A stretch of 64,000 nt of DNA from Citrobacter sp. wls619. GTDB lineage: Bacteria; Pseudomonadota; Gammaproteobacteria; Enterobacterales; Enterobacteriaceae. Made by a program: the position numbers and the translations under genes. Positions within the stretch are counted from its first letter, which is position 1; every line of letters starts with the position of its first letter. Positions 10,719 to 21,125 of the stretch are shown here, piece after piece. The notes beneath the pieces were generated by a model. The model searched no databases. It had not been told where the DNA came from and saw only the letters and a program-made list of their open reading frames with translations. Where the stretch lies: contig NZ_SZXJ01000006.1 of assembly GCF_005281345.1 (NCBI RefSeq), positions 35,237 through 99,236 of the forward strand. Reading direction: 5' to 3'.

Positions 10719-11720
10719 ATGATTGATACTTCCCTTCCATTAACCGACGTCCATCGCCACCTTGATGGGAACATCCGTGCCCAAACGATCCTGGATCTTG
10801 GTCGTCAGTTTAATTTAACGCTTCCTGCTCAAACACTTGAAACGCTGATCCCTCACGTGCAGGTAACATCGACTGAGCCTGATTTGGTCAGTTTTTTGTC
10901 AAAGCTTGACTGGGGTGTGAAAGTGCTGGCATCGCTGGATGCCTGTCGTCGCGTCGCATTTGAAAATATTGAGGATGCCGCACGTAACGGTCTTCATTAC
11001 GTTGAATTACGTTTTTCTCCAGGCTACATGGCTATGGCGCATCAACTCCCCGTTGCAGGTGTGGTTGAAGCCGTTATTGCCGGCGTACGCGAAGGTTGTA
11101 AGGCTTTCGGCGTTGAAGCCCGTTTAATTGGCATTATGAGCCGTACCTTCGGTGAAGCAGCCTGTCTGCAGGAACTGGATGCACTGTTAGCGCACCGCGA
11201 TCACATCACAGCACTGGATTTGGCCGGCGATGAACTCGGTTTCCCGGGCAGTTTGTTCCTGTCCCATTTCAACCGTGCGCGCGATGCAGGTTGGCATATC
11301 ACGGTTCATGCAGGTGAAGCGGCAGGCCCGGAAAGCATCTGGCAAGCTATCAGAGAACTGGGAGCAGAGCGTATTGGCCACGGCGTAAAAGCCGTCGAAG
11401 ATCGCGCCCTGATGGATTTTCTCGCCGAGCAGCGTATCGGCATTGAATCCTGCCTGACATCGAATATTCAAACCAGTACCGTCGCCTCACTGACGACGCA
11501 TCCGCTGAAAACATTCCTTGAGCACGGAGTGCTGGCGAGTCTGAATACGGACGATCCGGCGGTTCAGGGTGTGGATATTATTCACGAATACACCGTAGCC
11601 GCTCCGGCTGCAGGATTGACGCGTGAACAGATTCGCCAGGCGCAAATCAATGGTCTGGAAATGGCGTTTCTGAGCAATGTAGAGAAACAAGCACTGCGTG
11701 ACAAAGTCGCCGCAGCGTAA
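10719..11720 (+). CDS. add: Adenosine deaminase
   Basis: A 333-residue Zn enzyme of purine salvage converting adenosine and deoxyadenosine to inosine forms. Metal and catalytic motifs are clear: HRHLDGN near residue 12, [12 protein letters not shown] near 197, and LNTDDP near 278. The ATG at 10719 gives [10 protein letters not shown] as in E. coli; an in-frame ATG at 10632 would start inside the malXY hairpin and is rejected. Confidence 0.96.
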   Translation: MIDTSLPLTDVHRHLDGNIRAQTILDLGRQFNLTLPAQTLETLIPHVQVTSTEPDLVSFLSKLDWGVKVLASLDACRRVAFENIEDAARNGLHYVELRFSPGYMAMAHQLPVAGVVEAVIAGVREGCKAFGVEARLIGIMSRTFGEAACLQELDALLAHRDHITALDLAGDELGFPGSLFLSHFNRARDAGWHITVHAGEAAGPESIWQAIRELGAERIGHGVKAVEDRALMDFLAEQRIGIESCLTSNIQTSTVASLTTHPLKTFLEHGVLASLNTDDPAVQGVDIIHEYTVAAPAAGLTREQIRQAQINGLEMAFLSNVEKQALRDKVAAA

Positions 11721-11730
11721 TGGTTTTATT

Positions 11731-11800
11731 GCCGGATGGCGCTAACGCTTATCCGGCCTACGTTACAATGTAGGTCGGATAAGATGCCTCGACATTATCA
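11731..11800. repeat. REP/BIME-type repeat between add and ydgJ
   Basis: Two inverted REP units lie between these convergent genes: GCCGGATGGCGCTAACGC with CTTATCCGGCCTAC, then TGTAGGTCGGATAAG. The pattern is typical of enterobacterial extragenic palindromes, which can stabilise 3' mRNA ends. Confidence 0.85.
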
Positions 11801-12838
11801 GGCAAGGCACAGCGTCGATCGGTGTTTCGCCGATTCAATGCCCAGCTCAATCAGTTCCATGATTTGAATGGCTTGTCTGGCTGGAACCGGGTTCTCGCCG
11901 TTACCATTCAGCGCATCACGGATACCCGCATAGTACGCAGGATAATTGCCTGGCACGGTTAACCAGGTTTCTTCTACCTGCTCATCACCTTCCATGCGTG
12001 TCAGTACACCATCACGCATGTCATAACCCCAGTCTTCCTGCGGCAGGCGCTCACCATTTTTAAGCCGTTCCTCTTGTGGGTCCAGACCATACTTCACATA
12101 GCTGCCACGCGATCCGTGAACGATATATCGAGCAGACTCAGCGGCTGCCAGCATCGTTCCGTGCAGAATCACCCGACGCTGCGGATACGTCAGGATGGCA
12201 TGGAAGTAATCTGTCGACTGCGCCCCCGGGCGGAGCTGTGCCAGATCGACCGTCAGACTCACGGGTAAGCCAAACAGGTTAATTGCCTGATCTAAAAGAT
12301 GCGGCGCTAAGTCATACCAGATACCACTCCCCGGGCCACCCTGTTCACGCCAGCGGTCACGGACCTGCGGACGGAAGCGATCGAAATGAGATTCAAAATA
12401 AGCCACCTCACCCAACGCGCCATCCGCCAGCAAGGCTTTCAGCGTCAGAAAATCGCTGTCCCAGCGACGGTTATGGAAGACAGAAAGCAGGCGACCTACG
12501 CTTCTGGCGAGCGCATCCAGCTCGCGTGCTTGTGACAGTGTCACAGTGAAAGGCTTATCAACAACCACGTGCTTACCTGCTTCCAGCGCCGCTTTCGCCA
12601 GCGGGAAGTGTGTATCATTGGGTGTAGGGATCACAATCAGGTCGATACTCGGATCGTTAAACAGGTGTTTAGGCTCAGTAACAACTGCCACTGAAGGCCA
12701 GTCCGCCTTCACTTTTGTTTCATCACTACTGGACACCGCAACCAGTTCCAGACCCGGAGTGCCCACGATCAGGGGGGCATGGAAAGTTTTACTGGCATAA
12801 CCGTAACCGATTAGCCCAACGCGGATGTTGTCACTCAT
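11798..12838 (-). CDS. ydgJ: Gfo/Idh/MocA-family oxidoreductase YdgJ
   Basis: A 346-residue NAD(P)-dependent oxidoreductase of unknown substrate. An N-terminal Rossmann fold with GLIGYGYASKTFHAP binds the cofactor, and VVDKPFTV is the usual (E/D)KP catalytic-lysine motif. The match to E. coli YdgJ is strong throughout. The ATG at 12838 (MSDNIRVGLIG) is chosen over a start five codons upstream. It appears monocistronic. Confidence 0.93.
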   Translation of the reverse strand: MSDNIRVGLIGYGYASKTFHAPLIVGTPGLELVAVSSSDETKVKADWPSVAVVTEPKHLFNDPSIDLIVIPTPNDTHFPLAKAALEAGKHVVVDKPFTVTLSQARELDALARSVGRLLSVFHNRRWDSDFLTLKALLADGALGEVAYFESHFDRFRPQVRDRWREQGGPGSGIWYDLAPHLLDQAINLFGLPVSLTVDLAQLRPGAQSTDYFHAILTYPQRRVILHGTMLAAAESARYIVHGSRGSYVKYGLDPQEERLKNGERLPQEDWGYDMRDGVLTRMEGDEQVEETWLTVPGNYPAYYAGIRDALNGNGENPVPARQAIQIMELIELGIESAKHRSTLCLA

Positions 12839-13079
12839 GTTTTTGCCTCTCAATTCAGATCTGGCCTATTTCACACCATAGACAGTAGCGCCACAATAGT
12901 TTAATAACCTTTGCGCTACAAAGGTTGTTACTTAACTTAAGTCAAACATATGCCACTTAGAGTTAACTTGCCGCGAAAAAGTCATCGAAATCGTTCCCAA
13001 TGCTCTTGCTGTATTATTTATTGATAAGTAACATTTGCTCCCTGTGTTTATGGATAAATCAAAGCAAATGTCGTCAGTA

Positions 13080-13205
13080 ATGAATCGTCTTATTGAGTTA
13101 ACAGGTTGGATTGTTCTCGTGGTCTCCGTGATCCTGTTGGGTGTTGCCAATCATATTGACAACTACCAACCACCGGAACCCGTCGCTGCAGTACAGAAAA
13201 AATAA
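13080..13205 (+). CDS. blr: Blr, small divisome membrane protein
   Basis: A 41-residue single-pass inner-membrane protein: MNRLIELTG, then a hydrophobic helix (WIVLVVSVILLGV), then a short polar tail. It matches E. coli Blr, known to affect beta-lactam sensitivity and to associate with division proteins. In-frame ATGs also lie at 13050 and 13068; the shortest form is chosen because it equals the characterised protein. It stands alone between ydgJ and cnu. Confidence 0.9.
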   Translation: MNRLIELTGWIVLVVSVILLGVANHIDNYQPPEPVAAVQKK

Positions 13206-13501
13206 ATATACGCAGCCCGTTATAGCCTGGCAGTTAACTCCGCGATGGTTGCTGGGTGGGGCTGTAAAAGATCAGTTTTTGTCAAAAAAAAGCGAATTAT
13301 GCCGCATCCCGCTCCAGTGCGTATTGCCTGCGATCGTGAAGCGCGTTACCCTTTCCACAGGCGCGAATAGCGCCTGGTTCCCACAGGGTTGAAAACTCTT
13401 CTTACATTTGCGCGCAAATTCGCGTTTACCTGTACAACGTTGGTTGTTTTTTAATATTTACTACTCCGTTAGTATTATTTTATTAATATGGATTGCCTTT
13501 T

Positions 13502-13717
13502 ATGACTGTTCAGGATTACTTATTAAAATTCCGCAAAATCAGTTCGCTAGAAAGTCTGGAAAAATTGTTCGATCATCTTAACTACACACTGACTGACGAT
13601 AGCGACATTATCAATATGTATCGCGCTGCAGACCACCGCCGTGCCGAGCTCATTTCGGGAGGCCGCCTGTTCGATGTCGGTCAGGTACCCAAATCCGTCT
13701 GGCATTACGTGCAATAA
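13502..13717 (+). CDS. cnu: Cnu (YdgT), Hha/YmoA-family nucleoid protein
   Basis: A 71-residue all-helical protein that partners H-NS and StpA to silence AT-rich and acquired genes, and can bind an oriC element. The family signature is visible in the middle ([19 protein letters not shown]) and at the end ([10 protein letters not shown]). The ATG at 13502 gives [10 protein letters not shown]; the in-frame TTG at 13493 is rejected. Its likely silencing targets could include the AT-rich island at 49260-54120, but that is inference. Confidence 0.94.
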   Translation: MTVQDYLLKFRKISSLESLEKLFDHLNYTLTDDSDIINMYRAADHRRAELISGGRLFDVGQVPKSVWHYVQ

Positions 13718-13808
13718 ACAAGAAAGTAGCGCCTGGCGTTAAAAGCTTTATAATAATCGCCCCAAAATGAACGGCATGTCTGTTCGCGCGCGTAAACCTG
13801 GAGATGAA

Positions 13809-14249
13809 ATGACTACAACACCGGCACAACGTATCGGAGGCTGGCTACTTGGGCCTTTGGCCTGGCTGTTAGTCGCGTTGTTAAGTGCTTCGCTGGCGTT
13901 ACTGCTGTATGTCACTGCGTTGGCCACACCGCAGACATTCCACACGCTGAGCGAGCAAAGCACGACGAATTTGCTGCTATGGGGCGTCTCCTTTATTACC
14001 GCTATCGCTATGTGGTACTACACGCTGTGGCTGACCATCGCGTTTTTCAAACGCAGAGTCTGTGTGCCAAAGCACTATATTATATGGCTGCTGATCTCCG
14101 TGTTGCTGGCGATTAAAGCGTTTGCATTCTCTCCTGTTCCGGATGCGTTTGCCGTACGTCAGCTGCTGTTCCCATTGTTGGCGGCTGCGCTGCTGGTGCC
14201 CTATTTCAAACGCTCGCAACGCGTTAAGACAACGTTTGTGAACCCGTAA
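13809..14249 (+). CDS. ydgK: DUF2569 membrane protein YdgK
   Basis: A 146-residue inner-membrane protein with four predicted helices, around residues 10-35, 55-75, 92-108 and 118-135. Its function is unknown. A GGAG ribosome site at 13800 sits well before the ATG at 13809 and decides the start against an upstream frame extension. It lies just upstream of the rsx operon, as in E. coli. Confidence 0.88.
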   Translation: MTTTPAQRIGGWLLGPLAWLLVALLSASLALLLYVTALATPQTFHTLSEQSTTNLLLWGVSFITAIAMWYYTLWLTIAFFKRRVCVPKHYIIWLLISVLLAIKAFAFSPVPDAFAVRQLLFPLLAAALLVPYFKRSQRVKTTFVNP

Positions 14250-14325
14250 TAACCCTACAGTTAACCTGTTGTCGCCTGTTGTAGATTGTCAGATAATAGG
14301 CGGCTTTTTTATTTCAGGCCGAAAA

Positions 14326-14907
14326 ATGACTGATTACCTGCTGCTGTTTGTCGGAACTGTACTGGTCAATAACTTTGTACTGGTCAAGTTTCTGGGCTTA
14401 TGCCCCTTTATGGGCGTTTCCAAAAAACTGGAAACCGCAATGGGTATGGGCCTCGCCACGACCTTTGTAATGACGCTGGCATCCATTTGCGCATGGCTGA
14501 TTGACACCTGGATCCTCATCCCGCTCGATCTCATCTACCTGCGCACGCTGGCCTTTATTCTGGTCATCGCCGTGGTGGTGCAATTTACCGAGATGGTTGT
14601 ACGCAAAACCAGCCCTGCGCTGTATCGCCTGCTGGGGATCTTCTTACCGCTGATCACCACTAACTGCGCGGTTTTGGGTGTGGCGTTGCTGAACATCAAC
14701 CTCGGGCATAATTTTTTACAGTCGGCGCTGTACGGTTTTTCCGCCGCCGTCGGCTTCTCACTGGTGATGGTTCTGTTCGCCGCAATTCGCGAACGCCTCG
14801 CCGTGGCAGACGTTCCTGCCCCGTTCCGCGGTAATGCGATTGCGCTGATTACCGCTGGTTTAATGTCTTTGGCCTTTATGGGCTTTAGTGGTTTGGTGAA
14901 GTTGTAA
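14326..14907 (+). CDS. rsxA: Electron transport complex subunit RsxA
   Basis: A 193-residue, six-helix membrane subunit of the Rsx/Rnf complex, which in E. coli uses reducing power to keep the SoxR [2Fe-2S] cluster reduced. The sequence is nearly identical to E. coli RsxA. The ATG at 14326 gives [11 protein letters not shown]; the longer open frame from 14269 is not supported. It heads the rsxABCDGE-nth operon, and its stop overlaps the rsxB start (TAATG). Confidence 0.96.
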   Translation: MTDYLLLFVGTVLVNNFVLVKFLGLCPFMGVSKKLETAMGMGLATTFVMTLASICAWLIDTWILIPLDLIYLRTLAFILVIAVVVQFTEMVVRKTSPALYRLLGIFLPLITTNCAVLGVALLNINLGHNFLQSALYGFSAAVGFSLVMVLFAAIRERLAVADVPAPFRGNAIALITAGLMSLAFMGFSGLVKL

Positions 14908-15485
14908 TGAATGCTATCTGGATTGCCGTTGCCGCAGTGAGTCTGCTGGGTCTGGCGTTCGGCGCTATTTTGGGTTATGCCTCTCGTCGATTTGCCGTCG
15001 AGGATGACCCGGTCGTGGAGAAAATTGATGAAATTCTCCCGCAAAGCCAGTGTGGACAGTGCGGTTACCCGGGCTGCCGTCCTTATGCTGAAGCGATTGG
15101 CTGTCAGGGCGAAAAAATCAACCGTTGCGCCCCAGGTGGCGAAGCGGTGATGCTAAAAATTGCGACCCTGTTGAACGTCGATCCGCAACCTATTGATGGT
15201 GATGAGCAGGATGCTACCCCCGTTCGTATGCTGGCGGTCATTGATGAAAATAACTGTATCGGCTGCACGAAATGTATTCAGGCCTGCCCGGTCGATGCCA
15301 TCGTGGGCGCGACGCGTGCCATGCACACGGTGATGAGCGATCTGTGCACCGGATGCAATTTGTGCGTTGATCCGTGTCCGACCCAATGTATCGAATTACG
15401 CCCGGTCGCCGAGACACCTGACAGCTGGAAGTGGGATTTAAACACTATTCCTGTGCGCATCATTCCTGTGGAACAACATGCTTAA
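14907..15485 (+). CDS. rsxB: Electron transport complex subunit RsxB (Fe-S)
   Basis: A 192-residue membrane-anchored iron-sulfur protein. It has an N-terminal helix and a 4Fe-4S domain with CGQCGYPGC and further Cys at about residues 49-74. Two ferredoxin motifs follow, [12 protein letters not shown] and [12 protein letters not shown], making three clusters. It passes electrons within the Rsx complex. It overlaps rsxA by 1 base and rsxC by 8 bases, so translation is coupled. Confidence 0.96.
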   Translation: MNAIWIAVAAVSLLGLAFGAILGYASRRFAVEDDPVVEKIDEILPQSQCGQCGYPGCRPYAEAIGCQGEKINRCAPGGEAVMLKIATLLNVDPQPIDGDEQDATPVRMLAVIDENNCIGCTKCIQACPVDAIVGATRAMHTVMSDLCTGCNLCVDPCPTQCIELRPVAETPDSWKWDLNTIPVRIIPVEQHA

Positions 15486-17502
15486 GTTATTCTCCGCATT
15501 CAGAAAAAATAAAATCTGGGACTTTGATGGCGGCATTCACCCACCAGAAATGAAGACCCAGTCTAACGGGACACCGCTGCGGCAGGTTCCGTTGGCTCCG
15601 CGCTTTATTATTCCGTTGAAGCAGCATATTGGCGCTGAAGGTGAACTGTGTGTCAATGTGGGCGATACCGTGCTGCGTGGTCAGGCGCTAACCCGTGGGC
15701 GCGGCAGAATGCTGCCCGTGCACGCCCCAACCTCCGGCACCGTTGTTGCCATAGCCCCGCACTCTACCGCGCATCCTTCGGCTTTAGCTGAACTTAGCGT
15801 CATCATTGATGCGGACGGTGAAGATCGCTGGATTGAGCGTGACGGTTGGGCAAATTATCGTGCCCACAGCCGCGAGGAGCTCATAGCCCGTATTCACCAA
15901 TTCGGTGTTGCCGGACTCGGCGGCGCCGGTTTTCCAACTGGCGTCAAACTGCAAGGGGGCGGTGATAAAATTGAAACACTGATCATCAACGCCGCTGAAT
16001 GTGAACCCTACATCACCGCCGATGACCGCTTAATGCAAGATTGCGCGGCTCAGGTAGTCGAAGGTATCCGCATACTCGCTCATATTCTTCAACCGCGTGA
16101 AGTCCTGCTGGGCATTGAAGATAACAAACCACAAGCCATCTCCATGCTGCGCGCTGTGTTGGCTGATTCTCACGATATCAGCTTACGTGTCATCCCCACC
16201 AAATACCCGTCAGGCGGCGCCAAGCAACTGACGCAAATCCTGACCGGGAAGCAGGTGCCTCACGGTGGACGTTCCTCCGATATCGGGGTGCTGATGCAAA
16301 ACGTGGGGACTGCCTATGCTGTCAAGCGGGCCGTTATTGACGGCGAGCCAATCACCGAGCGAGTGGTCACGCTAACGGGCGAAGCAGTCAGCCGCCCGGG
16401 CAACGTTTGGGCGCGATTGGGTACACCTGTTCGTCACCTGCTTAACGATGCAGGTTTCTGTCCTTCTGCTGACCAGATGGTGATCATGGGCGGTCCGCTG
16501 ATGGGCTTTACCCTGCCCTGGCTGGATGTTCCCATCGTGAAGATCAGCAACTGCCTGCTTGCGCCCTCTGCCAGTGAAATGGGTGAACCGCAGGAAGAAA
16601 AAGGCTGCATTCGCTGTAGCGCCTGTGCCGATGCCTGCCCTGCCGATCTTCTGCCGCAGCAACTTTACTGGTTCAGTAAAGGCCAGCAGCATGATAAAGC
16701 GACAACCCACAACATTGCTGACTGCATTGAATGCGGGGCATGTGCATGGGTATGCCCAAGCAATATCCCGCTGGTACAGTACTTCCGCCAGGAAAAGGCG
16801 GAGATTTACGCCATCAGTCAGGAAGAAAAACGTGCTGCAGAAGCAAAAGCGCGCTTTGAGGCCCGACAAGCCCGACTTGAGCGTGAAAAAGCGGCACGTC
16901 TTGAACGGCATAAAAGCGCAGCTGTACAACCTGCAGCGAAAGATCATGATGCCATCGCTGCGGCACTGGCTCGCGTGAAAGAGAAACAGGCTCAGGCTAT
17001 GCAGCCGGTTGTCATCCAGGCGGGTGAAAAACCGGATAACAGCGCAGTGATTGCCGCACGTGAAGCGCGCAAAGCGCAGGCCCGCGCCGCGCGCAGTGAA
17101 AATCCGTCAAAAGATGAGAACAGCAGCGCGGGTACGGACCCTCGCAAAGCCGCCGTCGAAGCGGCAATTGCCCGCGCCAAAGCCCGCAAGCTTGAGCAAC
17201 AAGCCGCCACGGAACCCGCCAAGCCGGTTGACACGCGCAAAGCCGCCGTCGAAGCTGCCATCGCCCGTGCTAAAGCCCGCAAGCTTGAGCAACAAGCCAC
17301 CACAGAACCCGCCGAGCCGGTTGACCCGCGCAAAGCTGCCGTCGAAGCCGCAATTGCCCGCGCCAAAGCCCGCAAGCTTGAGCAACAAGTCGCCACGGAA
17401 TCTGTCGAACCGGTTGACTCGCGCAAAGCTGCCGTTGCGGCCGCTATTGCACGCGCTCAGGCCAAGAAAGCCGCACAGCAGCAGGTTGTAAACGAGGAAT
17501 AA
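15478..17502 (+). CDS. rsxC: Electron transport complex subunit RsxC
   Basis: A 674-residue peripheral subunit. The N-terminal domain is related to respiratory complex I NuoF and binds flavin and NADH ([13 protein letters not shown] near 145). Two 4Fe-4S motifs lie in the middle, [12 protein letters not shown] and [12 protein letters not shown]. From about residue 440 to the end it is an Ala/Lys/Arg/Glu-rich, probably coiled region containing three exact-length 31-residue repeats plus a degenerate fourth. Length in this family varies because of that tail. It overlaps rsxB and directly abuts rsxD. Confidence 0.95.
   Translation: MLKLFSAFRKNKIWDFDGGIHPPEMKTQSNGTPLRQVPLAPRFIIPLKQHIGAEGELCVNVGDTVLRGQALTRGRGRMLPVHAPTSGTVVAIAPHSTAHPSALAELSVIIDADGEDRWIERDGWANYRAHSREELIARIHQFGVAGLGGAGFPTGVKLQGGGDKIETLIINAAECEPYITADDRLMQDCAAQVVEGIRILAHILQPREVLLGIEDNKPQAISMLRAVLADSHDISLRVIPTKYPSGGAKQLTQILTGKQVPHGGRSSDIGVLMQNVGTAYAVKRAVIDGEPITERVVTLTGEAVSRPGNVWARLGTPVRHLLNDAGFCPSADQMVIMGGPLMGFTLPWLDVPIVKISNCLLAPSASEMGEPQEEKGCIRCSACADACPADLLPQQLYWFSKGQQHDKATTHNIADCIECGACAWVCPSNIPLVQYFRQEKAEIYAISQEEKRAAEAKARFEARQARLEREKAARLERHKSAAVQPAAKDHDAIAAALARVKEKQAQAMQPVVIQAGEKPDNSAVIAAREARKAQARAARSENPSKDENSSAGTDPRKAAVEAAIARAKARKLEQQAATEPAKPVDTRKAAVEAAIARAKARKLEQQATTEPAEPVDPRKAAVEAAIARAKARKLEQQVATESVEPVDSRKAAVAAAIARAQAKKAAQQQVVNEE
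17137..17499 (+). repeat. 93-bp tandem repeat inside rsxC
   Basis: Units begin at 17137, 17230, 17323 and (diverged, shortened) 17416. Each starts at a D-x-R-K-A-A-V codon block and encodes 31 residues. Units one to three are highly similar at the DNA level, so copy number could change by slippage or recombination. Confidence 0.92.
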
Positions 17503-18555
17503 ATGGTATTCAGAATAGCTAGCTCCCCTTATACCCATAACCAGCGTCAGACATCGCGTATCATGATGCTGGTTCTGATTGCTGCATTACCAGGAATTGC
17601 CGCTCAATGGTGGTTCTTCGGCTGGGGTACATTGTTCCAGATAGTGCTGGCATCGGTCAGTGCCATCGCCGCCGAAGCGGGCGTGCTTAAACTACGTAAA
17701 CAGCCCGTTGCCGCGATCCTGAAAGACAACTCCGCCCTGCTGACAGGGTTGCTGCTTGCCGTCAGTATTCCCCCTCTGGCTCCGTGGTGGATGGTGATCC
17801 TGGGTACCGTCTTCGCCGTTATCATTGCCAAGCAACTGTATGGCGGTCTTGGGCAGAATCCCTTTAATCCGGCAATGATTGGTTATGTCGTGCTGTTGAT
17901 CTCATTCCCGGTGCAGATGACAAGCTGGCTGCCACCGCATGAAATTGCCGCTACGGTGCCCGGCTTTTTTGATGCTTTAAACGTTATCTTTACCGGGCAT
18001 ACCGCTGGCGGCGGCGATATGAACACACTACGCATGGGCATTGATGGTATTAGTCAGGCAACGCCTCTGGATACCTTTAAGACCTCCCTGCACGCGGGAC
18101 GTACTGTTGAGCAGGTGATGCAATACCCTATCTACAGCGGCATGCTTGCAGGCGCTGGCTGGCAGTGGGTAAACCTTGCCTGGCTTGCGGGTGGTATCAT
18201 ACTGTTATGGCAGAAAGCGATTCGCTGGCATATCCCGGTGAGCTTCCTGCTATCGCTTGCTGTTTGCGCCACTTTAGGCTGGATTTTCTCGCCAGATTCT
18301 CTGGCATCACCGCAGTTGCACCTGCTTTCCGGCGCCACCATGCTGGGTGCATTCTTTATTCTTACCGATCCCGTTACGGCATCAACTACCAACCGTGGTC
18401 GCCTGATTTTTGGCGCGCTTGCGGGTCTGTTGGTCTGGCTGATTCGTAGTTTTGGTGGATATCCTGATGGCGTAGCCTTTGCCGTGTTACTGGCAAATAT
18501 CACCGTTCCACTGATTGATTATTACACCCGTCCTCGTGTGTACGGACATCGCTAA
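17503..18555 (+). CDS. rsxD: Electron transport complex subunit RsxD
   Basis: A 350-residue membrane subunit of about nine helices. The covalent-FMN motif [15 protein letters not shown] is present, where the Thr of SGAT carries FMN through a phosphoester bond in Rnf/Nqr relatives. The ATG follows the rsxC stop directly. It is part of the ion/electron-translocating core of the complex. Confidence 0.95.
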   Translation: MVFRIASSPYTHNQRQTSRIMMLVLIAALPGIAAQWWFFGWGTLFQIVLASVSAIAAEAGVLKLRKQPVAAILKDNSALLTGLLLAVSIPPLAPWWMVILGTVFAVIIAKQLYGGLGQNPFNPAMIGYVVLLISFPVQMTSWLPPHEIAATVPGFFDALNVIFTGHTAGGGDMNTLRMGIDGISQATPLDTFKTSLHAGRTVEQVMQYPIYSGMLAGAGWQWVNLAWLAGGIILLWQKAIRWHIPVSFLLSLAVCATLGWIFSPDSLASPQLHLLSGATMLGAFFILTDPVTASTTNRGRLIFGALAGLLVWLIRSFGGYPDGVAFAVLLANITVPLIDYYTRPRVYGHR

Positions 18556-18564
18556 GGACAACGT

Positions 18565-19185
18565 ATGCTGAAAACGATTCGTAAACGCGGTATCACTCTG
18601 GCACTGTTTGCTGCGGGCTCTACAGGGTTAACAGCGGCGATTAATCAGCTAACCAAGTCTACCATTGATGAACAAGCTGCCCTGCAGCAAAAGGCGTTGT
18701 TTGATCAGGTACTGCCTGGCGATCGCTACAATAACAATCTGCCAGAAAGTTGCTATCTGGTTAATGCGCAGGCACTAGGTAAAGGTACACATCGTATCTA
18801 TATTGCCCGCCAGGACGACCGTCCGGTTGCGGCAATTCTGGAGGCCACGGCCCCTGATGGTTATTCCGGTGCAATTCAACTGCTGGTTGGTGTAGATTTC
18901 AACGGTACTGTGCTGGGTACGCGGGTGACGGAACATCATGAAACGCCAGGCCTCGGTGATAAAATTGAGTTACGTCTGTCAGACTGGATAACCCACTTTA
19001 GCGGCAAAACGATTAGCGCGGAGAACGACCCTCACTGGGCGGTGAAAAAAGATGGCGGCGATTTTGATCAGTTCACCGGTGCGACCATTACGCCCCGAGC
19101 AGTGGTTAATGCTGTGAAACGTGCTGGCCTGTTTGCGCAGACGCTGCCTGCGCAACTTCCTCAACTTAGCGCCTGTGGAGAATAA
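18565..19185 (+). CDS. rsxG: Electron transport complex subunit RsxG
   Basis: A 206-residue protein with one N-terminal helix and a periplasmic FMN-binding domain. [12 protein letters not shown] near residue 172 holds the Thr that receives covalent FMN in the family. It starts 9 bases after rsxD with AAGGA upstream, and rsxE follows 2 bases after its stop. Confidence 0.95.
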   Translation: MLKTIRKRGITLALFAAGSTGLTAAINQLTKSTIDEQAALQQKALFDQVLPGDRYNNNLPESCYLVNAQALGKGTHRIYIARQDDRPVAAILEATAPDGYSGAIQLLVGVDFNGTVLGTRVTEHHETPGLGDKIELRLSDWITHFSGKTISAENDPHWAVKKDGGDFDQFTGATITPRAVVNAVKRAGLFAQTLPAQLPQLSACGE

Positions 19186-19187
19186 CC

Positions 19188-19880
19188 ATGAGCGAAATTA
19201 AAGACGTCATTGTTCAGGGTCTTTGGAAAAATAACTCCGCCCTTGTCCAGTTACTCGGCATGTGTCCGTTGCTGGCCGTTACCTCTACCGCAACCAATGC
19301 GTTAGGTCTGGGGCTTGCGACTACGCTGGTGTTGACCCTGACAAACCTGACTATTTCAGCGCTACGCCGCTGGACACCGCCCGAAATCCGTATTCCCATT
19401 TATGTCATGATCATCGCCTCCGTGGTGAGTGCGGTACAAATGCTTATCAATGCCTACGCCTTTGGCCTGTATCAATCACTGGGTATCTTTATCCCCTTGA
19501 TTGTAACCAACTGCATTGTTGTGGGCCGTGCTGAAGCCTTTGCCGCGAAAAAGGGCCCTGCTTTATCCGCGCTCGATGGTTTTTCTATTGGTATGGGGGC
19601 GACCGGTGCCATGTTTGTACTCGGATCGCTGCGTGAAATAATAGGTAACGGTACATTGTTCGACGGCGCAGACGGCCTGCTGGGCAATTGGGCCAAAGTC
19701 CTGCGCGTGGAGATCTTCCATACTGACACACCATTTCTGCTGGCCATGCTACCGCCGGGTGCATTCATTGGCCTGGGGCTGATGCTGGCGGTTAAGTATC
19801 TGATTGATGAAAAGATGAAGAAGCGCCGTGCCGAGGCCGCAATGGCAACAGACCCGGCGGGTGAAACAGGGAATGTGTAA
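19188..19880 (+). CDS. rsxE: Electron transport complex subunit RsxE
   Basis: A 230-residue membrane subunit, a paralog of RsxA with six helices; the shared pattern includes [13 protein letters not shown] near the start. It completes the rsxABCDGE set. The stop overlaps the nth start (TAATG), so nth is translated from the same message. Confidence 0.95.
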   Translation: MSEIKDVIVQGLWKNNSALVQLLGMCPLLAVTSTATNALGLGLATTLVLTLTNLTISALRRWTPPEIRIPIYVMIIASVVSAVQMLINAYAFGLYQSLGIFIPLIVTNCIVVGRAEAFAAKKGPALSALDGFSIGMGATGAMFVLGSLREIIGNGTLFDGADGLLGNWAKVLRVEIFHTDTPFLLAMLPPGAFIGLGLMLAVKYLIDEKMKKRRAEAAMATDPAGETGNV

Positions 19881-20515
19881 TGAACAAAACGAAACGGCTG
19901 GAAATACTGACGCGCCTGCGTGATAACAATCCGCATCCGACAACCGAACTTAATTTTACATCACCGTTTGAGCTGCTGATTTCGGTCTTGCTCTCCGCGC
20001 AGGCCACCGATGTCAGCGTCAATAAAGCGACGGCTAAGCTATACCCCGTCGCCAATACCCCTGCTGCCATGCTCGAGCTCGGTGTTGAGGGGGTTAAGTC
20101 GTATATCAAGACGATTGGTCTGTTCAACAGTAAAGCAGAGAACGTGATTAAGACCTGTCGTATCCTGCTGGAACAGCATAATGGCGAAGTACCCGAAGAC
20201 AGGGCGGCACTGGAAGCACTGCCCGGTGTTGGTCGTAAAACGGCCAACGTGGTGTTGAATACCGCCTTCGGCTGGCCAACGATTGCCGTAGATACCCATA
20301 TTTTTCGGGTCTGTAATCGTACACAATTCGCCCCAGGTAAAAACGTCGAACAGGTCGAAGAGAAGCTGCTGAAAGTCGTCCCCAGTGAATTTAAAGTCGA
20401 TTGTCACCACTGGTTAATTCTTCATGGTCGCTACACCTGCATAGCCAGAAAACCACGCTGCGGTTCCTGCATTATCGAAGATCTGTGCGAATTCAAAGAA
20501 AAAGTCGATATCTGA
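19880..20515 (+). CDS. nth: Endonuclease III (DNA glycosylase/AP lyase)
   Basis: A 211-residue base-excision repair enzyme that removes oxidised pyrimidines. The helix-hairpin-helix LPGVGRKTANVV includes catalytic Lys120, and Asp138 is in AVDTHIFRV. The C-terminal [4Fe-4S] loop has Cys187, 194, 197 and 203. It is the last gene of the rsx operon. A weak GGGCCA/TGGCCC hairpin follows at 20522. Confidence 0.97.
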   Translation: MNKTKRLEILTRLRDNNPHPTTELNFTSPFELLISVLLSAQATDVSVNKATAKLYPVANTPAAMLELGVEGVKSYIKTIGLFNSKAENVIKTCRILLEQHNGEVPEDRAALEALPGVGRKTANVVLNTAFGWPTIAVDTHIFRVCNRTQFAPGKNVEQVEEKLLKVVPSEFKVDCHHWLILHGRYTCIARKPRCGSCIIEDLCEFKEKVDI

Positions 20516-21125
20516 CAGTATGGGCCATAACATTGGCCCCTCTTCCATAACGATTAGTTATGCACTTCTCAATCGTTCATTTCCCGACAATGATGCCGTA
20601 CCTTCCGGCATATCTAATGTAATATTCTTGTGAACTAACACCTGAGCAGGTTAATCGTTTTTTTAATAGTAGAAATTTCTATCTATCCGTGATCAGGATC
20701 ACCCTGATAACATTATGTAAAATATTTATTATTTTATCGTTAAAATGACAATCAGATGACCTGACAGCTTCGTTTCGATACAAAACATTACACTGGCTAT
20801 TTTTCAGATAATGGACCATATCACTACCTTCAAGGCAAAATAGCAGAACATATCGCCACATTCCCATTTTAACCCCATCCTCACAGTGTAAAAATCTGCC
20901 ATTCTTCAAATGAAGAAATTTAACGCTGGATAACATTTCTCAGCCCCGACGATTTCACCATCTGAGTTATATGTAACAGATTATTACAAACCCCTTGTCT
21001 GAATGGTCAAGATAGTGAACATTACTTGCCGTTTCCCCTCCCACTATAACAATCGGACGGATGAACTTGACTCATCACGTACCAGAACACCCCCGTTGAT
21101 ATGGGATGTAAAAAAAGAGGTAAAA
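20516..21125. other. 610-base intergenic region, nth to dtpA
   Basis: There is no convincing gene here. The only long frame (about 85 codons, reverse strand, 20679-20936) has no family resemblance or good ribosome site. The region is AT-rich, and a long dtpA leader or promoter region is expected. In E. coli dtpA is controlled by OmpR, but no site could be assigned by eye. Confidence 0.6.

Noticed and set aside
13206..13501. Short frames between blr and cnu
   Set aside because: Several small frames and a CAGGCGC/GCGCCTG hairpin exist, but none has clear protein likeness or a ribosome site.
20679..20936. 85-codon reverse frame in the nth-dtpA gap
   Set aside because: No family resemblance and no convincing ribosome site; more likely noncoding leader and promoter DNA.
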